64,000 nt of DNA, from positions 19,196,975 through 19,260,974 of the forward strand of contig NC_087077.1 of the NCBI RefSeq assembly GCF_026151205.1, written 5' to 3'. Below, piece after piece: positions 1 through 11,725 of the stretch (positions are counted from its first letter, which is position 1; each line of letters begins with the position of its first letter). The stretch comes from Bolinopsis microptera (taxonomy: Eukaryota; Ctenophora; Tentaculata; Lobata; Bolinopsidae). The notes below the pieces were generated by a model. That model saw only the letters and a list, made by a program, of their open reading frames with translations. It did no database searches and was not told the origin of the DNA. The position numbers were made by a program, and so were the translations under genes.

Positions 1-123
1 CAAACGTCTGGAACTACAATATTATTATAATCTTGATAAACTTCCATCAATATTTAATGTAGATGAGGGCAAAGTTCGTGATGGCCCACTATCAAACCAC
101 GTTTCATATAACTTCTTCCTCAG

Positions 124-3100
124 TTTATTGCGATTGGAGTGCCTCTGGTAGAGGGTTGAAGTTTATAAACGACTATATTAATGAGGTGATTTATATAATA
201 TAGATTATTTATTCTTTAATGTAGATTAACTTTATTTTTATATATTTTACTAAGTGTGAAGGATCAACCATATACGTTATTGATATTGTTGAAATATTTA
301 ATGATAAATTGATATAATAATAAATGATAGTAATATTTTTATTGAGGCACATGGTGGTTTACTACTACTACTTACTACTAGGAAGTGTTGCCGTGGTATG
401 CCAATACACATTCCATGGCCAATACCACCGCCACCCAGATCAGCATGTTTCGAGAGGAGGCTCGCCAGATTGTAAGGTGAATTTGTTTTTTGAAAATATG
501 TGCATAATGATTAATGATCTTTAAATCTGCATGATCCGCATAATCTCATCTGCTACCAGCATATTGATATCTGCTTTTTGTGATAATTATTTTTAAAGTT
601 TTTGAAAAATAATCTTATTTGAAATTCAATTTTCCTTTTTTTACAATAAACTACTTACGATAAACTAACTAGTACGACACACAACCAAACTCAACTATAC
701 CCTATTAATCAGGCACACAGTTAACGCTAACTCCGACAAAGACAGTGTTATATTCCATGGAAACGGCACAACAGGCGTAGTCTCCCTCCTCCGGCACATC
801 ATAGACGCGGAGAACTCCATATTCATAGTAGGAGAGGAAACCCACCATTCACTTTACACTCCGTGGAGGGACGTTACTAAGAATGTGCTCATGTTAGCTG
901 ATACCCCAGATAAGGGGGACCAGCTGGAGCAGATCCTGGTGCAGATCCGAGCTGTGGATCCGGAGGTAGTGGTGTTTGGGTGCTTTGCTGGGGTTAGCAA
1001 TGTTACCGGGGCAGTGTATGAGGTAGATAAACTCGCTCAGATCCTGCACGTCCACAATGCGCATATCATCGTGGACTATGCTAGTGGTGCACCGTACATT
1101 GAAATGAACATGAACCCGGTGATAAAAGGAGCGTATAAAGACGTTATTGTTTTCTCTCCTCATAAGTTCCTGGGCGGAGTTGAAACTCCGGGAGTGCTGG
1201 TAATTAAGAAGAACCTCTTTAGAAACTCCACGCCCTTTGTGAGTGGCGGAGGAACTGTGTTTTATGTAAAAGAGGACGAGACGAGGTATTTTAAAGCTCC
1301 GGAGCTACGGGAGGAAGGGGGGACTCCTAATATAATAGGCTCAATCAGGGCAGCTCTGGCTTGCTATGTTAAACTTAATGTTGGGGTTCAAACTATCATG
1401 TCTATCAATCAGAAGATCGTGGACAAGGTTAGGGCAGGATTTAGTGACACTCCTAATCTTATACTTTTAGACGATCTTGAATACACTAAAATCCCGCTGT
1501 TTTCTTTTCTTATTCAACACGACGGACTATACCTTCATCACAATTACGTGGTCACCTTGCTGAACGATTTGTTTGGCATTCAAACTCGAGGTGGCTGCTT
1601 GTGCGCTGGGCCATATGTTCAACGGCTCCTGGGGCTCGACACAAACCTTAACAATGCATACCTAAAACTCTTATCCGAAGACCCCAATTTGGATCGCCAC
1701 CATTTGCGGCGAACCAAAGAGTACAGCTCACATGAAATCTTCAGACCGGGTGTTGCCAGACTGTCTATCAGCTACACTACTCCTTGTGAGGTTGTGGATT
1801 TTGTGGTCCGTGCTGTTCGGCTGGTGGCGGAACAGGGGTGGAAGCTTCTACCCTTTTATAGGTGTAATCATGAGACGGGTGAGTGGCACCATCTCAACAA
1901 CCTGCAGTTCAACAACAGACGGTGGTTATCTCATCTTAAACTTGATAGTGGTGGTGTGAGGACTAAATCGTTTCCTGTTGAATCCTATCTTGATATGGAG
2001 GAATGTCTGAAGAAAGCTGAAGAGGTGTTTAAAGGTATCACCAGATACAGTAATGTCCAAGGATCAAGTGCAGTTTTCCAGGATGCCAATGATTTGAGAT
2101 GGTTTCTGTTGCCTGCCGATGTTGTTAATAAGGTCAATGCGTCACAACCGATTCTAACTAAAGCACCCTTTATTCCTAGTATGAAGAATAAAACGGACTC
2201 AGATGATACTATTGCCTTCAGGAAAAGAACATTAGACCAAATACTATATCATTGCAAATCTTCAGTAGAACAAAAACCGCTTTCCATAGCTCCAAGGAAG
2301 ACGTCACAACCAGGAGCCGCCCCTTTTTCTCTCATACATTACAGTCTTACATTCCTTAATTCCCTCGTCTCATTTCCTTTCAACATCCTCTTTTATGGAT
2401 TAACCTTCTTCAGTCGACACCATTTGAACAAAACACCAGCTATCGAGTCCACTGAAGATATCTTGTCTGTCTCTTCAAGTTTGCATAACAAAACTTCTGA
2501 TCATACGATACTTGAGGTAGATTCTAAGAACGGCACTCAAGCTGAATCCGTTGTATTCAATGCTCCCTCCCCTGCTAATGATAACGGGACAGCTAAATGT
2601 CCTGTCATTTCCTCCAAACCAAAAGGTTTGAATAAACAACTTTATAATCATGATTGTTTTTTTTTTATCAATTAAAAATTAGTGTAATATCCAAGACTAA
2701 AGCTGGTAATTGTAATGCGAAATACACTGAAGCGTTATTTTCAGTTCGGTTAAAATCAAAATAACCAGTTTCTAAACCCGATACATTATTTAAGTAATTG
2801 TATCAATTTAGATCCAGTGATAGCAAAGTGGCACGCCCCCACCAAGAACATCCTGAAACCCATGATGAAAGCCATCGAGGAGTACCAGATGATATTAAAT
2901 GGTGATAAAGTGCTGTTGTGTTTGTCGGGGGGCAAGGATTCACTTTCCTTACTTCACGCCCTTAGACAGTTCCAGTTCATCGCCAAAAAGAAAGGTATGA
3001 TAAGAAAGGAATTGATAACTTTTTGATACCAAATGTTAATTTCTTCGATCCTGGTTTATCTGATTTAAATAAAAATTCAGATCGGTAAGTGACTAAGTAT

Positions 3101-5566
3101 TTTTTAAATAGAATAGAATTTAAACCATGTCAGTAATACCATTATTAAATTATCTACTCCGCCAACCAGGTGTAGTATTTGAGCTTGGAGCTGTAACAGT
3201 AGATCCCATGACACCAACATTCAACCCCGCCCCGCTGATTCCTTACCTAAAGGAACTCGGTGTACCGTACCTGTTCGAGAGGCAGGGTATTTTGAAACAA
3301 GCTGAGGAAATGGAGGAGGTTTCTAGTATCTGCAGGTTAGTTAGTTACCACTAACATTCGTATAATTTTTAAAACTTTTCGTTTTTAAATGATAAAATCG
3401 AGCTATATTATTATGGTACATGAAAACCTGATTCTCTGATTGGATAAGGAGAAGGTGAAGACTTCAACTCTTCTTAAGTCAGCTCCTTATTTTTCAGTAC
3501 GTTTAATTTACAGTATTTTTAGTTTCATTGCACATTCCAGTAACATGATAAATATAATTATTTAATTTCAGTTGTGCAGTAGAATGAAGCGAGGTCGGAT
3601 ATACGCAGCTGCCACGGGCACATGGATACAACGTGATAGCAATGGGACAACACCTGACGATCTTTTGCGAGAGGCTTCTTCATGTCCTTATTTCACAACG
3701 GGCTACTCAGGTGCGGCTCTTATGCAAACTATATATAAGCGAGACGATATATTATAATAATATGGATCCGTGCCATTTTACTGACACCACGGCATCAACT
3801 TTAACGCAACTTTCCGCAAAAACCGTAAAAGATATACAACTGAAACTTTTTTGACTGGGTCAAATGCTTTAATGGCCTTCAAATCAGCATGAAAAAATAA
3901 AAATTGGCCAAGGAATAATAATTTTAGTGCCCAAAATTTGGACTCCCAAGTTGTGTCAAAAACGCGAATTAAATACTATTTAGGTAATAATTATTTTAGT
4001 CTCTCGAGTCTTGACACCACTTTAGGGTTAGACGTGGTTTCCTCATGTCCATATTTCACAACGGACTACTCAGGTGCGAATATTATTTAACTATCTAAGA
4101 CACTAACTAAGATCCGATTACAGTGTAAGAATGTTTAGTATGAATGTTTAATGAGGGGTGTCAAGGTACTTGTTTTCCTTCGGTTTACAATTTTGGGGTG
4201 AATGAGTTTTGCCATAAATATTACTGTTTTATCCTGGATGTAATATTTTACAATATTTAAGTGCTGTTATAAACACAGTGGCTAAAAGTGAGAATTTCAG
4301 ATATAATTCCTAGTCATAATATTTCCATAGCACCGAATGATTTTTGTCAAAAAATATTTAATTAAATTAAAATTAGTCGCTCTCAGGGGGTTCTTAAGAC
4401 GTTCGAATCGAGCGCATTACATATGTGAGATCTAGCTAGTTCTTGTTGATTCCTGGGACAAAAAATGCGCGACAGATATTCCTGGTAATTCTTCATTCTC
4501 AAGAATCTACAGGGGATCTAAGACTGCTTTTCTAGTCCACTACTTTTTCTAGTCGAGCAATTAGGCAGGAACGTGCAAACAAGTCCCATGCGATTATAAA
4601 TATATAAATATTACTTTACTACACGTCATGTTAGTAGCTTAGTAGCTTAGTAGCTTAGTAGCTTAGTAGCTTAGTAGTCGGTTCTAGCTCTAATTCTGCT
4701 GCTCTTCACTTCTGAGCCTGCTGACGACAATTTTATTTCCACATTTTGGCAGTTATGAATAACTAATAATACCTCGGTAATAAATCAGCAAAGATGCACG
4801 ATACAGTATGGTATGGAATTGAGGGTTGAAACTAATGAAATCTCAAATCATCAAATCGTATTATCGTATAGTCGTTTTTAAAATATATATCTAGTCTTTG
4901 TTTTTCTTTCCAGACCGGATTCCCAGTCACTTTTTAAATTTATGCCACTGTGACCATAACCTGTAACCCCACCAGGACAATGAAAGCAAACTACACGGTA
5001 ACAGAAGGAGACCTGCGCGTCATACGTCCCCTGGTTTACGTCAGAGAACGGGATCTGCGCACCTTCGCGGAGACCAAACATCTGCCCGTGATCGCGGAGA
5101 ACTGTCCGGCGTGTTTCGAGGAACCTAAGGAGCGCCACCGGGTTAAGCAGCTTCTCGCACAGCAGGTATTTAGCACGGAGATTGCATATAATAAGCTTTC
5201 AATGTTCTTTGATTTAGTTGATAAAGTTTGTTATGATTGTACCGTTTACATCATGGTTATTGTGCAATTATGTCGTTTTAATTTTCTAAATAGTAAGTGA
5301 GACAATAATATGACATTTGAGACGATTTGGATGTTGAAGTTGATTTGTTTCAGGAGCTCCTGTTTCCAAATCTGGCTAACAGTTTACAGCGAGCCATGAA
5401 ACCTCTTTATTCGAAACACAAGGTTGGTATGGAATCAAGACCCATCACGATGAATGGAACGATCCCAGAACAAAATGGTCATGATAATAAAGAATGCATT
5501 GAGATTGATTTATCTGGTGATGTTGATGATACAGGTGATGATTTAATGTTTCCCGATGGGTGCTGA
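124..5566 (+). CDS. Cysteine desulfurase-like (aminotransferase V) fused to TtcA-like PP-loop protein; 5' partial, one exon broken
   Basis: Exons seen: 124-185, 382-476, 713-2625, 2812-2994, 3170-3335, a broken exon at about 3572-3710, 4976-5165 and 5354-5566 (stop). Apart from the broken exon, joins agree in phase; the 2625/2812 join (phase 1, G|AT) carries the frame from the first domain into the second. Domain 1 shows the NifS/SufS-like start (DWSASGR, then LPWYANTHS), the PLP-lysine loop SPHKFLGG near 1160 and a Cys loop GGCLCAGPY near 1590. A Ser/Thr-rich linker with a hydrophobic stretch near 2330-2410 follows. Domain 2 shows the ATP-binding loop SGGKDS (2925-2942), part of the first Cys pair, and the TtcA-type tail with ENCPACF and an ERHR motif. 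By family knowledge a desulfurase supplies persulfide sulfur and TtcA puts it on tRNA C32 using an Fe-S cluster; a single-chain sulfur relay is inference. The first exon lies left of the window. The break at 3572-3710 means the copy may be inactive. Confidence 0.8.
3572..3710 (+). pseudogene. Frameshifted TtcA exon (Cys motif to HNG region)
   Basis: This exon encodes recognisable TtcA segments in three different frames: LCSRMKRGRIYAAA from 3572, then HGYNVIAMGQHL, then DD, then GFFMSLFHNGLLR running into a GTGCGG donor after 3710. The 5' join is also off by one base: the preceding exon ends in phase 2 after CAG, while LCSRMKRG needs phase 0 at 3572. About four single-base shifts are therefore needed in 140 bases, although flanking exons are open. 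Either the exon has decayed, making the gene a recent pseudogene or desulfurase-only, or the assembly has local indel errors. Confidence 0.7.
4033..4073 (+). pseudogene. Second, partial copy of the TtcA exon tail plus donor
   Basis: It reads RGFLMSIFHNGLLR in one frame and ends at CAG followed by GTGCGA, like the tail of the broken exon 363 bases upstream. Its phase (2) also matches the next exon at 4976 (AG|G ACA ATG, giving RTMKANY). The rest of the exon (QHLDD region) is missing upstream of it. It looks like a partial exon duplication inside the intron. Confidence 0.6.
4631..4677. repeat. 10-bp tandem repeat (AGCTTAGTAG)
   Basis: About five head-to-tail copies of a 10-base unit in the intron of the fused gene. 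Confidence 0.9.
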
Positions 5567-5970
5567 AGTTATTTTTAAGTTAGGAAATTTATCGGCGTGA
5601 AATGATTTCAGATTCACACTTTGAAAGACCCTTTTTAATGTTTTTTTAACCGTATTTTAGCTTTTTATGGGGTGGGGTTAGAGTTATTTTAACTATATAA
5701 CTTATTGTTATAACTTATTGGATTTGTTAAATTATTGCCGTGACCTTTGTGTATATTAATTTATTCATTCCGAGTATTCCTCCAAAAATTAAACGAAATG
5801 TGTTATTACAGAAACCTATCTCACTTTCAAGCTTCATAGGGTGACCCTTTATTAAGCTTAATCATCATGTAGACTTTGGCGCATCATTCTTTGAATAATG
5901 ATGTCCTTATCTATTCTTCATACTAATTTGAACCACTAACAATCCTGTCCCTCATTTTAGAGTTAGAAGT

Positions 5971-6681
5971 ATGTTTTGTTACACTACCTTACCCTCAACT
6001 CTTACTCGATGTTCTCGCTGCACCAAACCTCTATCACTCTTATACCACCATCGCAATTCCTCCAACCAACTGTCAAGGATTCTACAATCTTCTGTAAATA
6101 TCTCCAAGTATCCTCACAGAACAATCGTTCAGCAGTCATCTAGAACATTCCATACATCCCATACATTACAGCTGAGTGAAACTCCTCGAGATCCCTTCGA
6201 TCCGATCGTAGCTGATGACAACGTCGTGGGCCTAGTCCACCCAGAAATGATGAACAGAATGAAAACACGGTATCCCATGATGTGGCTACTTAATGCTTCA
6301 ATGGCAGGAACTGGGTTATTATGCTTTACCAGCTCTAACGGTATGGTGCCGTCTTTAGGGTTTGTTCTCATATTTTCCTCACTACTTTTTACCGCAACTA
6401 TGTGGTACAACGCCAGGTGTATTGGTAAGATATCCCTGAATCAGGACACAACTGCTACCTTATCTCATCTCAATATGTTTGGCAGGCGCGTGGATAAAAC
6501 TGTTCCTCTTTCATCACTTCAGTTAATGACAAAGCTAGATCACAAACAGTGGATTGATGGTAAATTGTACTATATCAATTGGGATCAGTTTAAAGCTAAT
6601 GACAGGTTGTGGGAGAATGCTATTCCTGCACAGAAACCCCATGTTCTTATTCCTGAAACTGTTTACAGAAATAAAAAGTGA
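5971..6681 (+). CDS. Probable mitochondrial two-TM protein (TMEM70/TMEM186-like)
   Basis: Single-exon frame of 236 residues. A TTTTAG acceptor-like site lies 11 bases before the ATG, so a 5' leader intron or trans-splice site is possible. The first 65 residues are rich in Ser, Arg and Leu and lack acids, as in a mitochondrial targeting peptide. Two hydrophobic segments follow at about residues 110-128 and 130-147 with a short turn between. The tail has alternating polar and hydrophobic strands (GKISLNQ, FGRRVDKTVPL). This layout matches TMEM70/TMEM186-type proteins, which act in respiratory-complex assembly, but identity is low enough that only the fold class is proposed. A transposon-like element starts 26 bases after the stop. 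Confidence 0.5.
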   Translation: MFCYTTLPSTLTRCSRCTKPLSLLYHHRNSSNQLSRILQSSVNISKYPHRTIVQQSSRTFHTSHTLQLSETPRDPFDPIVADDNVVGLVHPEMMNRMKTRYPMMWLLNASMAGTGLLCFTSSNGMVPSLGFVLIFSSLLFTATMWYNARCIGKISLNQDTTATLSHLNMFGRRVDKTVPLSSLQLMTKLDHKQWIDGKLYYINWDQFKANDRLWENAIPAQKPHVLIPETVYRNKK

Positions 6682-7016
6682 GGATCATAGATCGGATATG
6701 AATCATGGGTATGCAACGACCATTAATGTCAGTAGATGGAATTTTGTCTAAACTGACATTGTCATTAATGGTCATTAATGGTCATTAATGGTCATTAAAT
6801 AATTGAAATTCTGAACTATCTTGGAAGCAACATGTCCAAGAAATTTACAATTATGATCACTTTGTATCACTTCTATAAAGTTTCTCACAGCCCCCTACAT
6901 CGATTGCCAGAGTCTCGTTTGAGAAAACGAATTAATATTCGCCTAATAGAGGCTCGGACCTCGGTTTCGGAATGAGTGCCAAGCACCATTCTGTTATACG
7001 TTGGTAACTTGTCTTG

Positions 7017-7150
7017 TCTGTTTGCTTGTTTGCATTTGACTTAGTATAAAATAAAATGCTTGTTTGCAGTTGACTTAGTATAAATGCTTGTTTACAGTTG
7101 ACTTAGTATAAATGCTTGTTTGCAGTTGACTTAGTATACATGCTTGTTTG
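7017..7150. repeat. 28-bp tandem repeat (TGCTTGTTTGCAGTTGACTTAGTATAAA-like)
   Basis: Four to five imperfect copies of a 28-base unit, one with an insertion of AATAAA, inside the composite element. Confidence 0.8.
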
Positions 7151-7240
7151 CAGTTTGCGTGGATTTGAATTGTATTGATTTCCTTTATTTGTGTTGATTG
7201 CTTTTGATAATTTGGATTTTCAATACCTCCTCACAGTACC

Positions 7241-7578
7241 TTCTATGCCATCGTAAGACGATATTTGGAAATAAAAGTCGGAGATCGAAATTTTTTGGTA
7301 CCGGCTGTTTCGAGGGTTCTGTGCCATATCAACCGGGCTGCAAAAATTCTTCTAAGCCCTGTCAACGTCGAACAATTCGAAAGGGCGACTCATTAAGTGC
7401 TACCTTTGTTCCAAAAAATGCTAAACGTCCCCTTCGTTGCCTCGGTACCATCTTATCAATGAGTGTCTCTTCTTCAAAAAAGGGCAACTTCAGATCTAGA
7501 CGAATTCCTGCCGCATCAATTTGTCCCTATCATGATGACAGTGCTCGATTTTGGGTCAAAACTTTAAACTGCCAAAGG
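7241..7578 (+). pseudogene. Decayed coding-like stretch, unidentified
   Basis: The frame starting TTC at 7241, just after a CTCACAG acceptor-like site, reads like protein (VRRYLEIKVGDRNFLVPAVS) but meets stops at TAA near 7391 and TGA near 7457, then continues with DEFLPHQFVPIMMTVLDFG. It lies inside the composite element and could be a captured exon or transposase remnant. I do not recognise the family. Confidence 0.35.
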
Positions 7579-8619
7579 CAGAGTATTGAACTGTAAACGA
7601 ATTGTTCTATCTAATCCTAGGAAAAGATCAGCTTTTTTGTTGTCCGATTCAGACTGATGACGATGTATTTCATGAAGTGCTAAAGTTGAATAAGTTCATC
7701 TACTGTGTAATTACTATATAATCGACTAGCATAATGATTTGGCTAAAATATAAATCTTGATATGATATAAGAACGGGAACGAAGTATTTAATTTTAATAC
7801 CCGTGTTATTATTATTTTATTATTGATTGTTATTTTACTATTGATACGATCTGATACTCCTAAATTGCCCTTTGAATTATTATTATTGATAACTATTATA
7901 AGTCACCAACTGTTATCTGGTTTAAATCCCGTGGCCGCAAAATTTGTTCTTCATTACATTCGAACTTAATAAATGTAATCCCTAACTCACTCTAGAATCC
8001 ACTCAAGTGATATTCTGGAAGGTCTGCCTAACCACGGAAGATTCTATTCTAAGTTTTCTCTTTCGAATCTCTAATTGTAAATGTAAAATAATAACATATA
8101 CTTGTAGTTAGTTAACTTACGGTAGGGTCTAAGTGATGCAGGCGTCCGTCCTTTTCGCTCTAAGAAGTGCCGGAAAAAACATGACCATTAATGTCAGTAG
8201 ATGAAATTTTGACAAAACTGACATTGTCATTAATGGTCATTAATGGTCATTAATGGTCATTAATGGTCGTTGCATACCCCCCGGTCATATGATGTTCAGT
8301 TTTGTTTCTGTTGAAAAATTGAAGACCATTTGTATCACTCGTTCATAATGTTCTCTTGTACAATGTTTATTGAGGTAACGATTCTAATATCATGTTTTAC
8401 TTTTGACGTGCCTTATCTGAATCACCATTTTTCTTTTCATTTCTGATTTTAATTCATTTGGGCTATGTTTTGCATGTTAATCTTGGCTTCACTTAGTAAT
8501 TTATACGATATTCGTTGTGTATTTTTAATTCTGTATAACACTGTTTTAAAAGAGTTTTGATCTAAAATCTAAGTATTACTGATTTAAACCCTCATCTAGC
8601 AAGTGAACAGAGAATCAAG

Positions 8620-9366
8620 ATGTCGTTGAACGGCATGGACGAGAGTCACATGTCCGATATGGGGGCAACAAGAGCTAACAAGTTTAATGGAGTGCCGTGT
8701 GACGCAAGCCAGGAAACCTCTGTTCGCTGTGTTCCTCTCCGTGAACGCTACTACAAGTGCGCATGTAGGTCCTACTTTCACTTTCACTTTCACTCTTCTT
8801 TTATGACTTATTTTCAATTGAGAGTACAATCCAACAAGTTTTTTGAGATGTTTCATCATTTTTGGAGTTTATAATATTCATAATATTTATATAATTTCAG
8901 TGAACACGCACCTTGATAAAGTACGGGACAGTTGTCAGTTCTGGTGGGATGATTATAAGGAGTGCATATTCCAGAAGAAGATCGTAAGTTTTTACCAATT
9001 CTAGTAAAATTCACGTGAAAGTCAAGTAATTTGTGATCTATCTAGGTCATGGAAGAAAAAAAAACTGTTCAAAACAATAATTGTTCTTAACAATCCTATC
9101 AAGGTTTTGTTTTAAAAATCAAGACTTGGAATAGCAAACAACAATTGTGAATGCTAATTAAAATATGGTTAACTTTTCAGCAAAAGAAGATGGAAGCCGT
9201 TGAAGAACTGAAAGAGGCTCGTTTAAAAGAGGTCGGTTTCAAACGACCGTTTTGGGGCGGACACACTGCGCCCGTCTTTATCACAACATACACTAAAGCG
9301 TGGGAAGTGGGCCGACCTGTTCCTGCTGAGCACGAAATTGGAGAAAAAGTCGATCTTAGTTTGTAG
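8620..9366 (+). CDS. Twin CX9C mitochondrial protein, NDUFS5-like
   Basis: Exons 8620-8764, 8901-8983 and 9181-9366 join in phases 1 and 0 at clean GT/AG sites, giving about 137 residues. Two CX9C motifs are visible: CVPLRERYYKC near residue 37 and CQFWWDDYKEC near residue 58, the second after the first intron. This is the helical-hairpin signature of proteins imported into the intermembrane space by the Mia40 relay. The basic, helical stretch after the second motif (QKKMEAVEELKEARLKE) resembles NDUFS5, the 15-kDa accessory subunit of complex I, but other twin-CX9C proteins are possible. The ATG at 8620 is the first in frame. Confidence 0.6.
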
Positions 9367-9754
9367 TTTACCAGTTTAAACTTAATAATGAAGACAATAT
9401 GTAAGTGAAGAGATTGATCAATCTTGTTTGGAAAGTTGGAATAATTTATTAAAGGTTCTGCTATTCTGTTGATCTGAATTGTCATAACGGGGTTTTAGTA
9501 AGAACTTAGAATCAATACAGACACTTAAATGGAATATATAAAGATTGCATTTGTATTATGATCGTATCAAAGATTTTGTAAAGTAAATTTGAAACGAAAT
9601 AGATACTCACTTTTTAGGTACATTTTAAATACATTTCTCTTTATCGACTTGAACCAATAAATGGTGATGTGTGCTGTGTCCTTTTTACTTTATCGATATT
9701 TTGATCTTGTTCTTGTAGGGTAATTATTCATTTTCTGTAGCAAGTTTTGACACA

Positions 9755-11725
9755 ATGGGCAGAGGCCGAGGACGACCAAAGTACAAAGGACACAGCAGAC
9801 ATTTCACAAGCCGAGAGGAATTGGAGGAAGATAGGAAGAAGGACGAAGAAAAAGCGAGGAAGGTTACAGGACTTTTTAATTCATATTTAGTAGTATTCGT
9901 TGTAATTCATCCTTCGTATACCATGCCGTTGATATTGGGTCATTTATCTTTGTTATTTTTGTTATTAAATTTCAAATTGCCATTAAATTATTTGATAATA
10001 AGCTCCTTTCAGAGAGCAGAACGCGGGTACGATTCACCTTCTGATGAGTCGTCATCTGAAGAATCAGAAGTAAGTTTGAAGTTTCATCTATTGCTGAATG
10101 CTGATGTAATGTGCATGTCGGATTTATGCAGGGATCTTCATTCTCCGATCTAGTGAGATTTATTATATTCGGTAACATGTTGCCAAAATCGGTCACACAA
10201 ACGAATGCTCTTATGAAAACCTTTTCGGTTAGTACGTGTTCAATGACTTGTCGGCGCATGTGTGACGCGCAATCAAGTCTAACTGCGCGCGTAATGATTG
10301 ATCTAGCAAATAAATTGCTGTATTATAATTCTTGATTATGAAATCATAATACGTATTATAATTCGGAGATTCCTTTTTTCCTTGGGGGTCGTTCGTATAT
10401 TACGTAATCAGGGGTTGGGACTTGATTACGATATGTTTTGTAGTTATTAAGTTGTGTTCAGACTTCAGTGCATGTTACATTTTCGTCGGCTTTATCTTCG
10501 GTCGGGATGGATATTTTATGATTCAATAATAATGAACTATCAAGAAATTCCATTAGCTTCCTCCCTGTGACCACAGGCTCTCTAGTCTCTAGTTACTCTA
10601 TAATTTCAACTCAAAATTAACTGTTTCGAGTTTAAAGTGAATTTACTTGGAGCTACCTTAGTTCCCAAAAATTTGTGTGCCATTATATTGAGCACAATTT
10701 ATTTGAGCCCGAAAAATTTGGGCAGAAAATTTGAACTCATTTGGGCGACCGAAAATTTGGGCACAAATTCTTCGAAAAATGAACGATTTTCCACTAAAAT
10801 TTCAGTTAGATATTTGCCTTAGTTCATTATTATTCCTTATTATTCCAGTCATTTGCTAGCTATTCCAGTTATTTCTATTCATTTAAAATATAAGCCTTTT
10901 TACTTGGTCAAGCCATGAATGACAGATTAGAAAACTAAAATTTCAAATATTATTTCACTTGGATATGAAGAAAAAGCCATCTTTCTATAGATTTCAGGGC
11001 CACAGGCCAAATGCCAAAAGTTTGGTTAGCAAAAAATTTAGCAGACGGAAAAGATTTATGCAATTAATTTGGTCTGCAAAAAATTTGGGCGAGAGGCCCG
11101 CTCAAATTTTTTGTTGCCCAAATTTTTGGGAATTAAGGTATCACAGTATCAGTTGGCGAGTTGAAACCAAAAAATGTTGTTTTCCTTAATTGATTCAAAA
11201 GACCTGTTTTATACCCATTTAATCGTCGCTATGCTGTAAAACTTAAGGATTACAATTTATCAGGAAGAATCGGAGGAGGAAGACGAAAAGGATCGAAAGG
11301 CTAAGGGTGTGGAGGGAATGATAGAAGTCCAGAACCCTAATCATGTTCGTAAAGGGCAAGTTAAAACCGAAAAAGTTGACGGAGAATCCTCACAGTTAAC
11401 CAGACGACAAAAGTAAGCAATACACGTCCTATTGCTATTCGATTTTACGCATTTTCTTCGTTGACTAATATGCGATTTTGATAAATTGTGTGGCGTATAT
11501 AAATTTCCTGAGTGCTGAGGCATTTCAGTTCGAGTTCCGAATCTCATGGATAAACCACATTCTGTTTGCAGGGAAGAGTTAGCAAGGCAAAACTATCAAC
11601 GCCTACAATTGGAATGCAAGACAGACCAAGCCCATAAGGACTTGGCCCGTTTAGCCATAATCCGTAAGAAGAGGGAAGAGGAGGCAGCAGGTAGAGGAGC
11701 ACCCGCTGGATCCGCCCCCAAGTAA
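9755..11725 (+). CDS. PDAP1: PDAP1 family, 28-kDa heat- and acid-stable phosphoprotein
   Basis: Four exons (9755-9862, 10013-10069, 11264-11412, 11572-11725) join in phases 0, 0 and 2 and give about 155 residues. The family marks are all present: a basic Gly/Arg/Lys start (MGRGRGRPKYKGHSR), an acidic Ser-rich middle (SPSDESSSEESE), KGVEGMIEVQNPN, the SRRE-like STLTRRQ region, and the closing helix DLARLAIIRKKREEE. PDAP1 is a conserved soluble phosphoprotein first described as a PDGF-associated and RNA-linked protein in animals. The second intron (1.2 kb) carries a TA-flanked MITE at 10656-11138. The tail after the last helix is shorter than in vertebrates. Confidence 0.9.
10656..11138. mobile_element. 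TA-flanked MITE, internally deleted copy
   Basis: It begins CCTTAGTTCCCAAAAATTTG and ends with the near-perfect inverse (CAAATTTTTGGGAATTAAGG), flanked by TA on both sides, as for Tc1/mariner-type elements. Inside, AAAATTTGGGC motifs recur in both orientations near the ends. It is 483 bases, against 807 for the two copies at 41139 and 46723; the difference is one 324-base internal gap. It sits in PDAP1 intron 2. Confidence 0.85.

Larger units (their letters stand above)
6707..8279. mobile_element. Composite inverted-terminal element with palindromic ends
   Basis: The left end GGGTATGCAACGACCATTAA (6707) is the reverse complement of the right end at 8260-8279. Each end also holds a self-complementary block of about 90 bases: GACCATTAATGTCAG, spacer, CTGACATTGTCATTAATGG, with extra TCATTAATGG units. 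The spacer orientation is the same at both ends, so these are two direct copies of a near-palindromic MITE bounding 1.4 kb. No transposase was recognised inside and no clear target duplication was found. It occupies the 3' flank of the two-TM gene. Confidence 0.55.

Noticed and set aside
1-123. Open frame ending in SLLRLECLW
   Set aside because: The acceptor CTTCCTCAG at 123 opens the true desulfurase exon in another frame (YCDWSASGRG), so this text is intron.
4380-4420. tRNA-like GTTCGAATC
   Set aside because: No acceptor stem, D-arm or anticodon arm could be drawn around it.
7198-7596. 132-codon open frame
   Set aside because: Composition is poor and another frame in the same stretch reads more like protein; no family match.
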